The notes: generated from the sequence alone by a model not told the origin. 64,000 bases of DNA from Arthrobacter horti (GCF_030731045.1 NZ_JAVALS010000004.1:1-64000), one strand, 5' to 3'; positions 25,541 through 35,431 are shown, counted from the first letter of the stretch. Numbers and translations: made by a program.

Positions 25541-27242
25541 TGCGGATCACCACTGTCCGGTACTCGGGGCAGGAGTCCAGCAGCCCGGCGTGCGTGCCGG
25601 TCAGCGGGGTGCCCGTGGCGGGAAGGAAGACGACGCGGTCCATCGCGTGCAGCAGGAGCGGGCTCGCCGTGGTCACGAGCGTGGCGGAGCTGCGGCCACC
25701 GCGCGATTCTGCCAGCCCGGACGCGATCCGCGCCTCCGTATGGGCGTCCACGGCGCTCGTGGGTTCCACGAGCAGCAGGAACTCGGCGTCGCTCAGCAAG
25801 GCACGTGCCAGGGAGAGACGCTGACGCTGGCCACCGGAGAAGCTACGGCCCTTCTCATCGACCTCATGGTCCAGGCCTTCGTCCACGGCCTCCAGGATGT
25901 CCAGTGCCGCGGCCGTCCGCAGCGCCGCGATGATGCGGCCGTCGTCGTGCCGGCCCTGGGGGTCCAAGGCGGTGCGGAGGCTCCCGGTGAACAGCTGCGC
26001 CTCCGCCTGGCTGAAGACGATCCGTCGCCGCACCGCCTCCAGGGGGTAGGAGGTCAAGGGTTCGTCACCCCAGCGCGCCTGACGTGATTCGCCGTCGTCG
26101 AACCTCCCCAGACGCTTCGCCACCGCGGCCGAACGGCCGGGATCCGCGCACACCAGCGCCGTCAGCCCGTGCGGCGGGACGGTCACGCCGGTCACGCCAT
26201 CCACCAGGGACGACGACGTCGGCTCGGCCACCGTCCCGCGGTCCGCCACCAGGGGTGCGGCTGCCAGCAGCTTGCTCACCTTGCGCGCGCCCACGATGCC
26301 GCGGATGCCGACGTTGAGGGCCTCCGAACCGGTGCGGATGGGGGCGACGAGGAAGACGGAGAACCCGTAGAGGGACATGAGCTCACCGACGGTGATGGTG
26401 CCGTCCAGTGCGAGGGCCGCCCCGGAGAAGGTGAAGAAGACGCTGAACGCGCCGCCGATCAGGAGCTGGGATGCCTCCAGGGTGGCCACCGAGCGGGCCA
26501 CTTCCACGCCGTGCACCCGCGCGTGCTGTGAGCGCTCGCGGTACCTGTTCACGAAGATCCGTTCGCCGCCGATCCCTCGGAGCACCCGCAGCCCGGCCAC
26601 CGTGTCCGCGCCCACGGACGTCATCCTGCCCGTGGCCTCACGCTGGGCCTGCTGGCGGCGCTGGAACGGCCTCACCACGAAGACCAGAAGGGCGCCGAGG
26701 GCCGGCACTCCGATGAGCACCGCGATGCCGAGCGGGAGGTGGATCTGTGCCACCAGGACTGAGACCACAAGATAGGAGATGACCGAGCCGGACAGGCGTG
26801 CCGTCACGTCGAACAGCTGGCCGAGCCTCGGGGCGTCGTTGGACGCGGCGGTGACGATCTCCCCGGTCGGCACCGCCCTGCCCACGGACTCCCCGCCGCG
26901 GGCGACCTTGACGCCGATCAGTTCCTTCGTGGTGAGGGCCGCCTGCAGCCAGTTGCTCACGGCCAGCCTGTGCCGGACGGTGGTGGTGATGGCCTGAACC
27001 ACGGCAAGGCCCAGGAAGACGCTCGTCCAGAGCAGCAGGGCGGAGAAGTCCTGGCCGACCACGCCGAGGTCCAGGGCCCTGCCGATGACGAACGGTGCAA
27101 AGGCCTGTGACAACATCCACACGATGCCGAAGAAGAAACCGCCCAGGAGCGTGGGCAGCTGGCGGCGGCCCATCCAGAGCAGGAAACCGCCCGGGGAGAG
27201 CCCGAAGGGGTCATCAGGCCGGGGGTAAGGGTACTCTCGCAC
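25533..27242 (-). CDS. ABC exporter half-transporter, subunit with degenerate Walker A
   Basis: This 569-residue half-transporter has six helices in about residues 30-310 and an ATPase domain whose Walker A region (VCADPGRSAAV, 364-374) has lost the GxxGxGK(S/T) motif. Walker B is altered to LLLVEP (Asp to Val at 492), while the signature FSGGQ (468-472) is perfect. It is the degenerate-site partner of the downstream gene. The GTG start at 27242 lacks a ribosome site, but a TTAAGCT box lies just upstream on its strand, so it may be leaderless. An internal start near residue 24 is possible. Confidence 0.92.
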   Translation of the reverse strand: MREYPYPRPDDPFGLSPGGFLLWMGRRQLPTLLGGFFFGIVWMLSQAFAPFVIGRALDLGVVGQDFSALLLWTSVFLGLAVVQAITTTVRHRLAVSNWLQAALTTKELIGVKVARGGESVGRAVPTGEIVTAASNDAPRLGQLFDVTARLSGSVISYLVVSVLVAQIHLPLGIAVLIGVPALGALLVFVVRPFQRRQQAQREATGRMTSVGADTVAGLRVLRGIGGERIFVNRYRERSQHARVHGVEVARSVATLEASQLLIGGAFSVFFTFSGAALALDGTITVGELMSLYGFSVFLVAPIRTGSEALNVGIRGIVGARKVSKLLAAAPLVADRGTVAEPTSSSLVDGVTGVTVPPHGLTALVCADPGRSAAVAKRLGRFDDGESRQARWGDEPLTSYPLEAVRRRIVFSQAEAQLFTGSLRTALDPQGRHDDGRIIAALRTAAALDILEAVDEGLDHEVDEKGRSFSGGQRQRLSLARALLSDAEFLLLVEPTSAVDAHTEARIASGLAESRGGRSSATLVTTASPLLLHAMDRVVFLPATGTPLTGTHAGLLDSCPEYRTVVIRSE

Positions 27243-27427
27243 AGCGTCAGCTTAATGAGGTGAAGATCACATGGGAAGCTCATGTGAAAGATTGCTTTCG
27301 GGAAAATCTTGAATAACGGATCGGGCCTGTTCGGCCGCCGCTCCGACCGCTCTGGGCGGGGTGTCGCGAGGGTGTCCGGGGCGCTCCTCGCTTTTGGGGA
27401 ATTCCGAGGTTCAGCAAGTACGGTGGA

Positions 27428-28282
27428 ATGGTGCTGAAAACCGCCCTCAAGCCGCGCTGGATCGCCGGACTGCTGTTCGCGCTCGTCGTATCCACCGTGT
27501 TCGTGCTGCTGAGCCAGTGGCAGTTCGGGCGGTCCACGCAACATGACGGCCAGGACGCGCCGGACAACTCGCTCGAGACCTCCCGGCCCTTGACCTCCGT
27601 CCTCAAGCCGGGCACCTTCTTCCCGTCGAGCGCGGCCGATCAGATGGTGACGCTCAGCGGGCACTACGACGCCCGGAAGCAGGTTCTGGTCAAGGACCGC
27701 CTCCTGAACGGCACCAGCGGCTACTGGGTGGTCACGGCGTTCGCGGTGGACGGCGCCCCGAAGCTGGCCGGCACCAAGTCCACGGAGGCCACCTGGATCC
27801 CCGTGGCCCGCGGCTGGGTGGCGTCGCCCGCTGACGCTCCGCAGGCCCCGTCTGGCGAGATCGCCCTCACCGGCCGACTGGTGCCCTCGGAAGCGCCCAC
27901 GGTCACCCACGATCTTCCGGAGCAGAGCTACGCGAACCTGTCCGTGGCCGAACTCATCAACGTCTGGGACGTGTCCAGCTACCAGGGCTTCGTCGGGGCC
28001 AGTCAGGAGAAGTCCGCCGGCCAGGTGATCGGAGCCTCCGACAGCAGCCCCTTGAAGCCGCTCCGCCTGAAGGCCGCCCCCAAGGACCAAAGCGTGAACT
28101 GGCTCAACATCTTCTACGCCGTGGAATGGGTGGTCTTCGCAGGCTTCGCACTCTTCATCTGGTGGCGCCTGGTCAAGGATGACCACCAGCGGCAGCTTGA
28201 GGAGGCCGAGGACGCGGCGGAGGACGCCCGCCGGCAGACGGCCCCGGAGCAGACTCTCATGGATCACAGGAGCAATAAATGA
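27428..28282 (+). CDS. SURF1-family cytochrome oxidase assembly protein
   Basis: This 284-residue membrane protein has the SURF1 layout: an N-terminal helix (about 10-28) followed by the family motif SQWQFGRS, a long extracytoplasmic domain with GHYDARKQVLVKDR and YWVVTAF, and a second helix near 225-245 (IFYAVEWVVFAGFALF). SURF1 proteins assist haem insertion into aa3-type oxidase. Its TGA overlaps the ATG of the DUF3817 gene. The start at 27428 has a GGTGG close by; the ATG and a following GTG codon are both possible. Confidence 0.9.
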   Translation: MVLKTALKPRWIAGLLFALVVSTVFVLLSQWQFGRSTQHDGQDAPDNSLETSRPLTSVLKPGTFFPSSAADQMVTLSGHYDARKQVLVKDRLLNGTSGYWVVTAFAVDGAPKLAGTKSTEATWIPVARGWVASPADAPQAPSGEIALTGRLVPSEAPTVTHDLPEQSYANLSVAELINVWDVSSYQGFVGASQEKSAGQVIGASDSSPLKPLRLKAAPKDQSVNWLNIFYAVEWVVFAGFALFIWWRLVKDDHQRQLEEAEDAAEDARRQTAPEQTLMDHRSNK

Positions 28283-28764
28283 TCGACCCCAAGCCGGCAG
28301 GCACCCCCACGTCCCGTCCGCGCCGATTCGGCGGGACCGCGCAGCAGATCCGCGCCGCGCTGAAGTTCTACAAGGTGTTCGCGTACATCACCGGCACCTT
28401 CCTGCTGCTGCTCTGCGTGGAACTCGTGCTGCGCTACGGCCTGGGGCAGTTCCTCTACGCCGGCGGCACCGACGCGGCCACCGGTCAGGCCCACCTCTTC
28501 GGGCTTGCCTCCGCGGATCCTGCCGGGGTGATCGGCGGCGTCAACCTCTCCCTCACAGTGCTGATCATCCACGGCTGGATGTACGTGCTGTACCTGGTCT
28601 CCAACTTCCGTCTGTGGAGCCTCATGCGCTGGCCGTTCGCCAAGCTCGTGGTCCTGGCCCTGGGCGGCGTGGTGCCGTTCCTGTCCTTCATCGTGGAGAA
28701 GAAGACCCACGTGGAGGTCGAGGCCGAGATCGCCGCGAACCCCCAGTCGGTCAGCCGCTACTGA
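28279..28764 (+). CDS. DUF3817 membrane protein
   Basis: This 161-residue protein has three hydrophobic helices (about residues 37-56, 90-110 and 122-138), with the conserved LKFYKVFAYITGTFLLLL start and HGWMYVLYLVSNFRLW in the second helix. This is the DUF3817 pattern, an actinobacterial membrane family of unknown function often found between SURF1 and guaA, as here. It overlaps the SURF1 stop by four bases. Confidence 0.9.
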   Translation: MIDPKPAGTPTSRPRRFGGTAQQIRAALKFYKVFAYITGTFLLLLCVELVLRYGLGQFLYAGGTDAATGQAHLFGLASADPAGVIGGVNLSLTVLIIHGWMYVLYLVSNFRLWSLMRWPFAKLVVLALGGVVPFLSFIVEKKTHVEVEAEIAANPQSVSRY

Positions 28765-28895
28765 CCGCTCACACGGCGGGCGCCGGCCTCGCCGAGGTGA
28801 ACTGACGACGTCGGCGGGGCGCGCGCCGTCGTCCGAGCACTGTGAGCCGCGCTACTCAGCGGGCTGCCGGCGTGCGGGCACGGCCCGCGGGCACG

Positions 28896-28901
28896 TATCC
28901 T
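28896..28901 (+). promoter_or_regulatory. -10 box of leaderless guaA
   Basis: TATCCT lies six bases before the GTG start of guaA and there is no ribosome site, so transcription likely begins at or next to the start codon. Confidence 0.55.
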
Positions 28902-28907
28902 GGATGG

Positions 28908-30494
28908 GTGACCATTTCCCCCGCCGCTCAGACTTCCCAGCGTCCCGTGCTGGTTGTTGACTACGGTGCCCAGTACGCGCAGCTCATCGCCCGTCGCGTG
29001 CGGGAGGCGAAGGTGTATTCGGAGATCGTTCCGCACACCCTCAGCACCGAACAACTCCTGGCCAAGAACCCCGCCGCCATCATCCTCTCCGGCGGCCCCT
29101 CCAGCGTCTACGCCGAAGGTGCCCCCGTGGTCCCGCGTGACCTCTTCGAGGCCGGTGTCCCGGTTCTCGGCATCTGCTACGGCTTCCAGGGCATGTCCCT
29201 CGCGATGGGCGGCGAGGTCGCACAGACCGGCCTGCGCGAGTACGGCTCCACGGAGACCACCATTCTCAGCCAGGAGAACCCGCTGCTGCAGGGCGTGAGC
29301 GATCACAAGTCCTGGATGAGTCACGGTGACTCCGTCAGCCGCGCCCCGGAGGGCTTCGAGGTGCTCGCCAGCACTGCGGGCGCCCCGGTCGCGGCCATCG
29401 CCAACGAGGAGAAGTGCCTCTACGGTGTGCAGTGGCACCCCGAGGTCAAGCATTCCGAGGGCGGCCAGCGCATCCTGGAGAACTTCCTTTACAACGGTGC
29501 CGGCCTGGAGCCGAACTGGACCACCGGCAGCATCGTCGACGAGCAGGTGGAGCGGATCCGCGAGCAGATCGGCGACTCCCGCGTGATCTGCGGCCTCTCC
29601 GGCGGTGTCGACTCCGCCGTGGCCGCTGCCCTGGTACAGCGCGCCGTCGGCGACCAGCTGACCTGTGTGTTCGTCAACCACGGCCTGCTGCGTGAAGGCG
29701 AGGCGGAGCAGGTGGAGCGCGACTTCGTCGCCGCCACCGGCGCCAAGCTGTACGTCGCCAACGAGCAGGAGCGATTCCTGAACGCCCTGGCCGGGGTCAG
29801 CGACCCCGAGACCAAGCGCAAGATCATCGGCCGCGAATTCATCCGCGCGTTCGAAGAGGCCGAGCGTGCCATCATCGCGGAGGCCGCCTCCGAGGGTGAG
29901 AGCATCAAGTTCCTGGTCCAGGGCACCCTTTACCCGGACGTCGTCGAGTCCGGCGGCGGCGAGGGCACGGCCAACATCAAGAGCCACCACAATGTGGGCG
30001 GCCTCCCCGAGGATCTGCAGTTCGAGCTCGTGGAGCCGCTGCGCACCCTCTTCAAGGACGAGGTCCGTGCCGTCGGCGCCCAGCTGGGCCTGCCGGCCGA
30101 GATCGTCGGCCGCCAGCCGTTCCCGGGCCCCGGCCTGGGTATCCGCATCGTCGGTGAGATCACCTCCGACCGTCTGGAGCTGCTCCGCAAGGCCGACGCG
30201 ATCGCCCGCGCCGAGCTGACCGCGGCCGGCCTTGACGGTGAAGTCTGGCAGATGCCGGTGGTCCTGCTCGCCGATGTGCGCAGCGTGGGCGTCCAGGGCG
30301 ACGGCCGCAGCTACGGTCACCCGATCGTCCTCCGTCCGGTGTCCAGCGAAGACGCCATGACGGCCGACTGGTCCCGCCTGCCGTACGACCTCCTGGCCCG
30401 GATCTCCAACCGGATCACCAATGAGGTGGACGGCGTCAACCGCGTCGTGCTCGATGTGACCAGCAAGCCGCCGGGAACCATCGAATGGGAGTGA
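28908..30494 (+). CDS. guaA: GMP synthase (glutamine-hydrolysing)
   Basis: This 528-residue enzyme converts XMP to GMP with glutamine and ATP. The N-terminal class I glutaminase has LSGGPSSVY, the nucleophile Cys in GICYGFQGM and the His/Glu pair in QWHPEV. The ATP-pyrophosphatase domain has [13 protein letters not shown], and the C-terminal dimerisation domain contains FPGPGLGIR and ends [10 protein letters not shown] chose the GTG at 28908 because it sits behind a -10 box and begins the conserved domain; the frame is open 22 codons further without support. Confidence 0.97.
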   Translation: MTISPAAQTSQRPVLVVDYGAQYAQLIARRVREAKVYSEIVPHTLSTEQLLAKNPAAIILSGGPSSVYAEGAPVVPRDLFEAGVPVLGICYGFQGMSLAMGGEVAQTGLREYGSTETTILSQENPLLQGVSDHKSWMSHGDSVSRAPEGFEVLASTAGAPVAAIANEEKCLYGVQWHPEVKHSEGGQRILENFLYNGAGLEPNWTTGSIVDEQVERIREQIGDSRVICGLSGGVDSAVAAALVQRAVGDQLTCVFVNHGLLREGEAEQVERDFVAATGAKLYVANEQERFLNALAGVSDPETKRKIIGREFIRAFEEAERAIIAEAASEGESIKFLVQGTLYPDVVESGGGEGTANIKSHHNVGGLPEDLQFELVEPLRTLFKDEVRAVGAQLGLPAEIVGRQPFPGPGLGIRIVGEITSDRLELLRKADAIARAELTAAGLDGEVWQMPVVLLADVRSVGVQGDGRSYGHPIVLRPVSSEDAMTADWSRLPYDLLARISNRITNEVDGVNRVVLDVTSKPPGTIEWE

Positions 30495-30514
30495 TCCCCT
30501 CGGTCTGAGGTATG

Positions 30515-30544
30515 TGGCCGGTCCGCTGAACAGCGGGCCGGCCA
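30515..30544 (+). terminator. hairpin after guaA
   Basis: A 13-bp stem with one G-U pair (30515-30527 with 30532-30544) and a GAAC loop follows the guaA stop by 20 bases. No T run follows, so it is a stable hairpin that probably ends or stabilises the guaA transcript. Confidence 0.55.
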
Positions 30545-30620
30545 CTGCCGTATTCTGCGGATTCCCGCGGATCTTTGCGGCTCCTGGGTGTTGAAGGCCG
30601 CGCGGGAGCCCCGGGGCGGA

Positions 30621-30626
30621 TACCCT
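30621..30626 (+). promoter_or_regulatory. -10 box of the leaderless helicase gene
   Basis: TACCCT lies seven bases before the ATG at 30634, with no ribosome binding site between, matching the leaderless layout of guaA and galU. Confidence 0.45.
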
Positions 30627-30633
30627 CGAAGGT

Positions 30634-33600
30634 ATGCCCATCTGGTCAAAAGCCTCGCGTGCCAGTGCAGAGAAGAAGAAGGATTCCGTGACGGAGACAT
30701 CCCAGCCCGAAGAACGCTCCGAGGAGCTGAGCCGCTGGCTCGCCGGGTTCCCGTCCGTGTCCGGCCCGGACACGCTCCTGCGCTTCTCACGCACGGCGGA
30801 CGGCTTCGTCGACCTGGCACAGGCGCACCCCTCCGGACTGGCCCAGCTCATGGCGGGCCGCAAGACCCGGCTCTCCACCCTCATCCGGGAGCCCCAGGAG
30901 TACAACCGGGCGGCCCGTGCCGCCCGGAACCTCCGCGCCAAGATCTACGAGATGGCCCACGAGCGGGGGATCGACGTCGGCTTCCTTGCGGCGGGCACCG
31001 CCGTCTGGACGTCCGCGGTGGGCGGCAAGCCGCAGCGGGTGAGCGCGCCCGTCCTGCTGGCGTCCATCAGCCTGAGCCTGCGCCCGGGAGGCGATGACTA
31101 CGAACTCCAGATGATGGAGCAGGCGTACGTCAACCCGGCACTGGTGCGCCATCTCAAGACCGTGCACGGCATCATCTTCGACGCCTCGGCCCTGGCCCGC
31201 ATGGCCTACAGCACGGCCCGCTTCGATCCTCAGCCGGTCCTGGAGCGCATGCAGTCCGTGGTCTCCCCGATCCACGGGGCGGAGGTCCACTCCGAGCTGG
31301 TGGTGGCCTCTTTCGCGGACCTCCCGCAGGAGCTCGACGACCCGTGGATCAATGACGGGAACGCCCTCCTCGCCGCTCTTCGTGATCCCGGGTCCGTGGA
31401 GCCCCGCGTGCCGGTCACCGCGGAGGAGTTCACTCCGCTGGACGAGCGAGACCCGGAGGACGAGTTCCTCCTGCTGGACGCCGACCCGTCCCAGCAACTG
31501 GCCCTGGACGTCATCCGTTCCGGGGAGTCGGTGGTGGTCTCCGCGCCGCCGGGGACCGGCCAGACGCAAACCGTCGTCAACGCCCTCGGCACTCTGGCCA
31601 TGGAGGGCAAGTCCGTCCTCCTGGTGGGGGAGCGCCGCAGCACCCTGCTGGAGCTGAGCCAGCGCTTCGCATCCCTGGGACTGGGGTCGCTGCTGCTGCC
31701 ACTGGGCGCCAACAGCTCGCCCGCCCAGCTGAAGTCCCAGCTGATCCAGGCGATCGTCAGGAATGAGAAGTCCGAGGAGCCGCGGCTTGAGCAGGTGCAT
31801 GAGACCCTGCGCTCGCGCCGTCACGCCCTGGCCGAGCATGTCGCCTCCCTGCACGATGTGAGGCCGCGCTGGGGCTGCTCGCCCTACCAGGCGATGCAGG
31901 CGCTGGCGGGGGCCGTGGCCACGGACACCGCTCCCGGCACCACGGTCCGGCTCAAGCGCAGTGTGCTGGACAGCATCAAGGACCGGGACGCGACGGCGTC
32001 GCAGCTGGTCCGTGCGGCCGAGCTCGGCAGCTTCACGCGTGGCACGGTGACCAGCGAATGGAACGGTGCGCGGCTCCTCACCCGAAAGGAGGCGCAGGAG
32101 GCGCACGAGACGGCCGTCCGCCTGCACGAGTCCGTGCCGGCGCTGCGGACACGGATGGAGGAGTTCGCCGGGGAGGCCCAGCTGCACCTTGGTGCCGACT
32201 TCACCGAATGGGGCGAGCAGCTGACGCTCTTCCTCGGCATGCGTGACAGCCTGAGCCGCTTCTCCGTGGAGATCTTCGACCGTGATGTCCACGATTTCAT
32301 CGCCGCCACGGCCCCTGCGGCGTGGCGGCGGGAACGCGGCATTGAGATGACCAGCCTGGGCCGGGCGAAGCTCCGCAAGTACGCCAAGGAGTTCGTCCGC
32401 CCCGGGGTGCACATCCTGGACCTGCATGAGAGCCTCAAAGAGGTGCAGACTCAGCGGCAGCACTGGTCCAAGTACTCGGCCTCGCACCGGCACCCCGTGG
32501 TGCCCTCCGGTCTGGCGGACCTTGAGACCCGGTACGCCGAGGTCCTGAAGGACCTCACGTCCCTGGAACAGTCCTTGAAGGGCACGCGGGGCGGCAACGA
32601 TCTCCTGTCCACCCCGCTCGAGACCCTGGAGGCCAGGCTGGCCGCGCTGGCCGGGGACACCGAGTCCCTGGAGGCGCTTCCGGAACGGACCCTCATCCTG
32701 GACAGCCTGAAGGGCCAGGGGCTCGACGAGCTCCTGGAAGACCTGGCGGCCCGCGAGGTTCCGGCGGAGGCCGTGAGCGCCGAGCTGGACCTGGCCTGGT
32801 GGCAGTCCGTCCTGGAAGCCATGATCAGCGGCGACGACTACCTGGCGATGTCCGACGGCGACAGCCTGAGGCAGACGGAGGGCGAGTTCCGCCTGGCCGA
32901 CAGCACGCACATCGCCAGCGGCGCCGCCCGCCTGCGCTGGGCCCTGGCGGAGCGCTGGCGTGGGCTGCTGGAGAGCGAGACGCGCCAGTCCGAGCTTCTC
33001 CGCAGTCTTCTCAAGGACGGCCGGGTCAGTGTCGCCGCGCTCTGGGCACAGGCTCCACAGCTGCTCTCGAGCCTGGTCCCCGTCTGGACGATCAGCCCCC
33101 ACGCCCTGTCCCGTGCTCTGCCCGCCGGCATCCGGTTCGATGCGGTGGTCCTCCTCGACGCCGAGTCGATGGCCCTCGCCAGCGCGCTGCCTGCGGTGGC
33201 CCGCGCCACTCAGGTGGTGGCGTTCGGGGACTCCAGCATCGGCACACCTCGGGCGTTCTCCGTGGCGGTCGAACGGCCTGGAGAGCACGACGGCGGACAC
33301 CTCACCGTGACGAGCGCACTTCAGGCGCTGGAACCCGTCCTTCCGGGGGTGGAGCTGCGCAACGCCTACCGTTCCGTGGACGAGGACCTGAGTCTGCAGC
33401 TCAGCCGCTCGTTCTACGGGGACCGCCTCAACCGGCTCCCGGACGGGCATGCGGTGACCGGCCTGGACCGATCGATCGTGGTGGAGTACCTGGCGGACGG
33501 CACGGGGCTGCCTGTGCCCGGCAAGGAGGCCGTGGAATCCGTGGCCGCCGAGGTCAACCGTGTGGTGGATCTGGTCTTCGAACACGCCCGGACCCGGCCG

Positions 33601-34464
33601 CGGAGGTCTCTGGCCGTGGTCACGAGCACGCTGACCCATGCGGCGCGGATCGGTGAGGCCATCCGTCTGCAACTGCCCAACCATCCGCTGCTGGCCGACT
33701 TCTTCCAGAGTTCCGGTCAGGAGTCGTTCCGGGTGGTGGACCTTGAACGGGCCCGTGGCCTGGTCCGTGACCACATCATCTTCTCCCTCGGCTTCGGCCG
33801 GACCCCGCATGGGCGGGCCCTGCACAGCTTCGGGCCGCTGTCCGCACCGGGAGGCCGTGCGCGGTTCGCGCTGGCGATGTCCCGCGCCCGTCAGCAGCTG
33901 CACGTGCTGAGCTGCTTCCGGCCCGAGGACTTGGACCGGGGCCGGCTCAATCACGGTGCCGCCGACTTCTACGACCTGCTGGACCGGGAACTGGGCGGCA
34001 ACTATTCTCTCGGAAGTCACGCGTCCCGCGCGGCGTCCACCGATCCGACGCTGGGCGAGGACGCTCTGGTGGTCGATCTGGCGGACCGGCTGCGGGTCCG
34101 CGGCGCGCGGGTGTGGCACCAGTACGACGGTGCCGTGGACGTGGTGGCCGCGGCTGATCCGCTGCACACGATGGGCAAGGACGACGCGGACATCCCGACC
34201 CCCGTGGCCATCGACTCGGACGGCACCCCGGCCTACCGGAGCCTGAGCATCAGGGAACGGAGCCGGACGCGTCCCGAACACCTGGAGCGTCGGGGCTGGC
34301 GCCACGTCTCCCTGTGGACCATCGAGGTCTTCACGGATCCGTCGCTCTGCGCGGACCGGATCGCGGCCTACCTCCACTTGGACGGCACCAGCATGGACGA
34401 TGAAGGGGGCAGCAGCACCGGTTTCATGCGTCAGGTGGCCGTGAACGACGACGGTGCGGAATGA
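30634..34464 (+). CDS. large SF1-type helicase/ATPase with C-terminal nuclease-like domain
   Basis: This 1276-residue protein has an N-terminal region of about 290 residues (RKTRLSTLIREPQEYNRAAR), a split AAA/SF1 helicase core, a long helical insert and a C-terminal domain. Motif I reads PPGTGQTQT, with Gln310 where the Walker A Lys should be. Motif II is DAES at 842-845, and motif VI-like FALAMSRARQQLHVLS lies near residue 1080. The last 120 residues or so (VAIDSDGTPAYRSL, then RPEHLERRGWRHVSLW) resemble a PD-(D/E)XK/Vsr-like nuclease fold. Role is unproven; DNA repair or RNA/DNA unwinding is likely. Whether it hydrolyses ATP without the Lys is uncertain. Confidence 0.82.
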   Translation: MPIWSKASRASAEKKKDSVTETSQPEERSEELSRWLAGFPSVSGPDTLLRFSRTADGFVDLAQAHPSGLAQLMAGRKTRLSTLIREPQEYNRAARAARNLRAKIYEMAHERGIDVGFLAAGTAVWTSAVGGKPQRVSAPVLLASISLSLRPGGDDYELQMMEQAYVNPALVRHLKTVHGIIFDASALARMAYSTARFDPQPVLERMQSVVSPIHGAEVHSELVVASFADLPQELDDPWINDGNALLAALRDPGSVEPRVPVTAEEFTPLDERDPEDEFLLLDADPSQQLALDVIRSGESVVVSAPPGTGQTQTVVNALGTLAMEGKSVLLVGERRSTLLELSQRFASLGLGSLLLPLGANSSPAQLKSQLIQAIVRNEKSEEPRLEQVHETLRSRRHALAEHVASLHDVRPRWGCSPYQAMQALAGAVATDTAPGTTVRLKRSVLDSIKDRDATASQLVRAAELGSFTRGTVTSEWNGARLLTRKEAQEAHETAVRLHESVPALRTRMEEFAGEAQLHLGADFTEWGEQLTLFLGMRDSLSRFSVEIFDRDVHDFIAATAPAAWRRERGIEMTSLGRAKLRKYAKEFVRPGVHILDLHESLKEVQTQRQHWSKYSASHRHPVVPSGLADLETRYAEVLKDLTSLEQSLKGTRGGNDLLSTPLETLEARLAALAGDTESLEALPERTLILDSLKGQGLDELLEDLAAREVPAEAVSAELDLAWWQSVLEAMISGDDYLAMSDGDSLRQTEGEFRLADSTHIASGAARLRWALAERWRGLLESETRQSELLRSLLKDGRVSVAALWAQAPQLLSSLVPVWTISPHALSRALPAGIRFDAVVLLDAESMALASALPAVARATQVVAFGDSSIGTPRAFSVAVERPGEHDGGHLTVTSALQALEPVLPGVELRNAYRSVDEDLSLQLSRSFYGDRLNRLPDGHAVTGLDRSIVVEYLADGTGLPVPGKEAVESVAAEVNRVVDLVFEHARTRPRRSLAVVTSTLTHAARIGEAIRLQLPNHPLLADFFQSSGQESFRVVDLERARGLVRDHIIFSLGFGRTPHGRALHSFGPLSAPGGRARFALAMSRARQQLHVLSCFRPEDLDRGRLNHGAADFYDLLDRELGGNYSLGSHASRAASTDPTLGEDALVVDLADRLRVRGARVWHQYDGAVDVVAAADPLHTMGKDDADIPTPVAIDSDGTPAYRSLSIRERSRTRPEHLERRGWRHVSLWTIEVFTDPSLCADRIAAYLHLDGTSMDDEGGSSTGFMRQVAVNDDGAE

Positions 34465-34745
34465 CCCGCCCCCGGAAGTCGCGCCGCGCCACGGTCCAGG
34501 CCACGCATCTGGAACCGGCACCCGGTGTCTCGCCCGTGATGGACACCCCCGCTCGTCGGACGGGGCCGTCCGAAGCCGGCATCGCGGCGTCGTCGGGGCG
34601 GCCGGTACCGGTCGCCCCGGCACCGCGGGCCGGGAGTGTGCTCCCGGACAAGGCTGGCGAGGATGAGGCCGTCTCATGGGGAGATGCGCCGGAGCGTGGC
34701 GCCCGTGAGGACTGGTTGAAGGAGCAACGGCCACCGCATTGGTGA
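34461..34745 (+). CDS. small hypothetical protein coupled to the helicase
   Basis: This 94-residue protein is basic at the N-terminus, Pro/Ala-rich in the middle and ends DWLKEQRPPHW. Its ATG overlaps the helicase stop (ATGA), so it is translationally coupled. The low-complexity body and short aromatic tail suggest a disordered protein with a terminal binding motif, perhaps for the helicase. No known domain. Confidence 0.65.
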   Translation: MTRPRKSRRATVQATHLEPAPGVSPVMDTPARRTGPSEAGIAASSGRPVPVAPAPRAGSVLPDKAGEDEAVSWGDAPERGAREDWLKEQRPPHW

Positions 34746-34771
34746 GGCACCGTCCCGGCTGATTCGCCATC

Positions 34772-35431
34772 TCAGCGGACCAGGACCACCGAGAGGCGTC
34801 CTTGGCCGGTGGCCTCGGCGATGGCGCGGGACTGCTTCTCCGAGGCGGCCAGAACCAGGAGACCGTCGGGATTGCCGGCTCCCGGCCACACGGAGTCCTT
34901 GCCTTCCCTGGCCACCCACAGGATGGCCACCCTGGTGGCGATCACGGACGGACTTCTCGCCTGGCCGGGCTCGCGTTCCGGGTTCACGACCACGTCTACG
35001 AGCTGGCCCGGGGTCAGGATCTTCAGGGTCTGCGGATCTGCCAGCCGGACGGGGACCGCCGTGGTCCCAGGGTCGGTGCCGCCGAGCAGGCCCGGGCCCA
35101 GGAGGGAGCTGTCGCTGAGGAACTGGCCTTTGCGCAACGGTGTGGCGAGCTGCCGGCCCACCAGCGTCCCAGGGTCCCGGAAGCTGCCGGCCGGAACCGA
35201 CCGGCCTGGCACGGCGGCCGTCTGGAGATCGGCCCGGGACAAGGTGGCACCGGCGGGAAGTTCCACGGCTGCGGTCACCAGCGACTGGTCATCGGCCGGC
35301 GCAGGGGTGAGCTGATAGACCGCGATGCTCACGGAGAGCGAGAGGAACAGCGCGGCGAGGAAGCGGCGGTGCCGGAGGATCCATCGGCCGGTGCGGGCCG
35401 GCCGGTGCCGGGCGGATGGTGAGGGTGTCAT
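34772..35431 (-). CDS. SAF-domain membrane-anchored protein
   Basis: This 219-residue protein has one N-terminal helix (about residues 28-47), then an SAF domain: VTAAVELPAGATLSRADLQTA, then LVGRQLATPLRKGQFL. SAF domains occur in CpaB/RcpC pilus-assembly proteins and FlgA, where they bind sugars or peptidoglycan. The rest reads AVPVRLADPQTLKILTPGQLVDVVV, as in CpaB-like proteins. No pilus genes are adjacent, so it may be an orphan. Confidence 0.8.
   Translation of the reverse strand: MTPSPSARHRPARTGRWILRHRRFLAALFLSLSVSIAVYQLTPAPADDQSLVTAAVELPAGATLSRADLQTAAVPGRSVPAGSFRDPGTLVGRQLATPLRKGQFLSDSSLLGPGLLGGTDPGTTAVPVRLADPQTLKILTPGQLVDVVVNPEREPGQARSPSVIATRVAILWVAREGKDSVWPGAGNPDGLLVLAASEKQSRAIAEATGQGRLSVVLVR

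Noticed and set aside
30787..34770. 1327-codon minus-strand frame
   Set aside because: Antisense to the helicase, with His/Gly/Arg-rich low-complexity translation and no domain.
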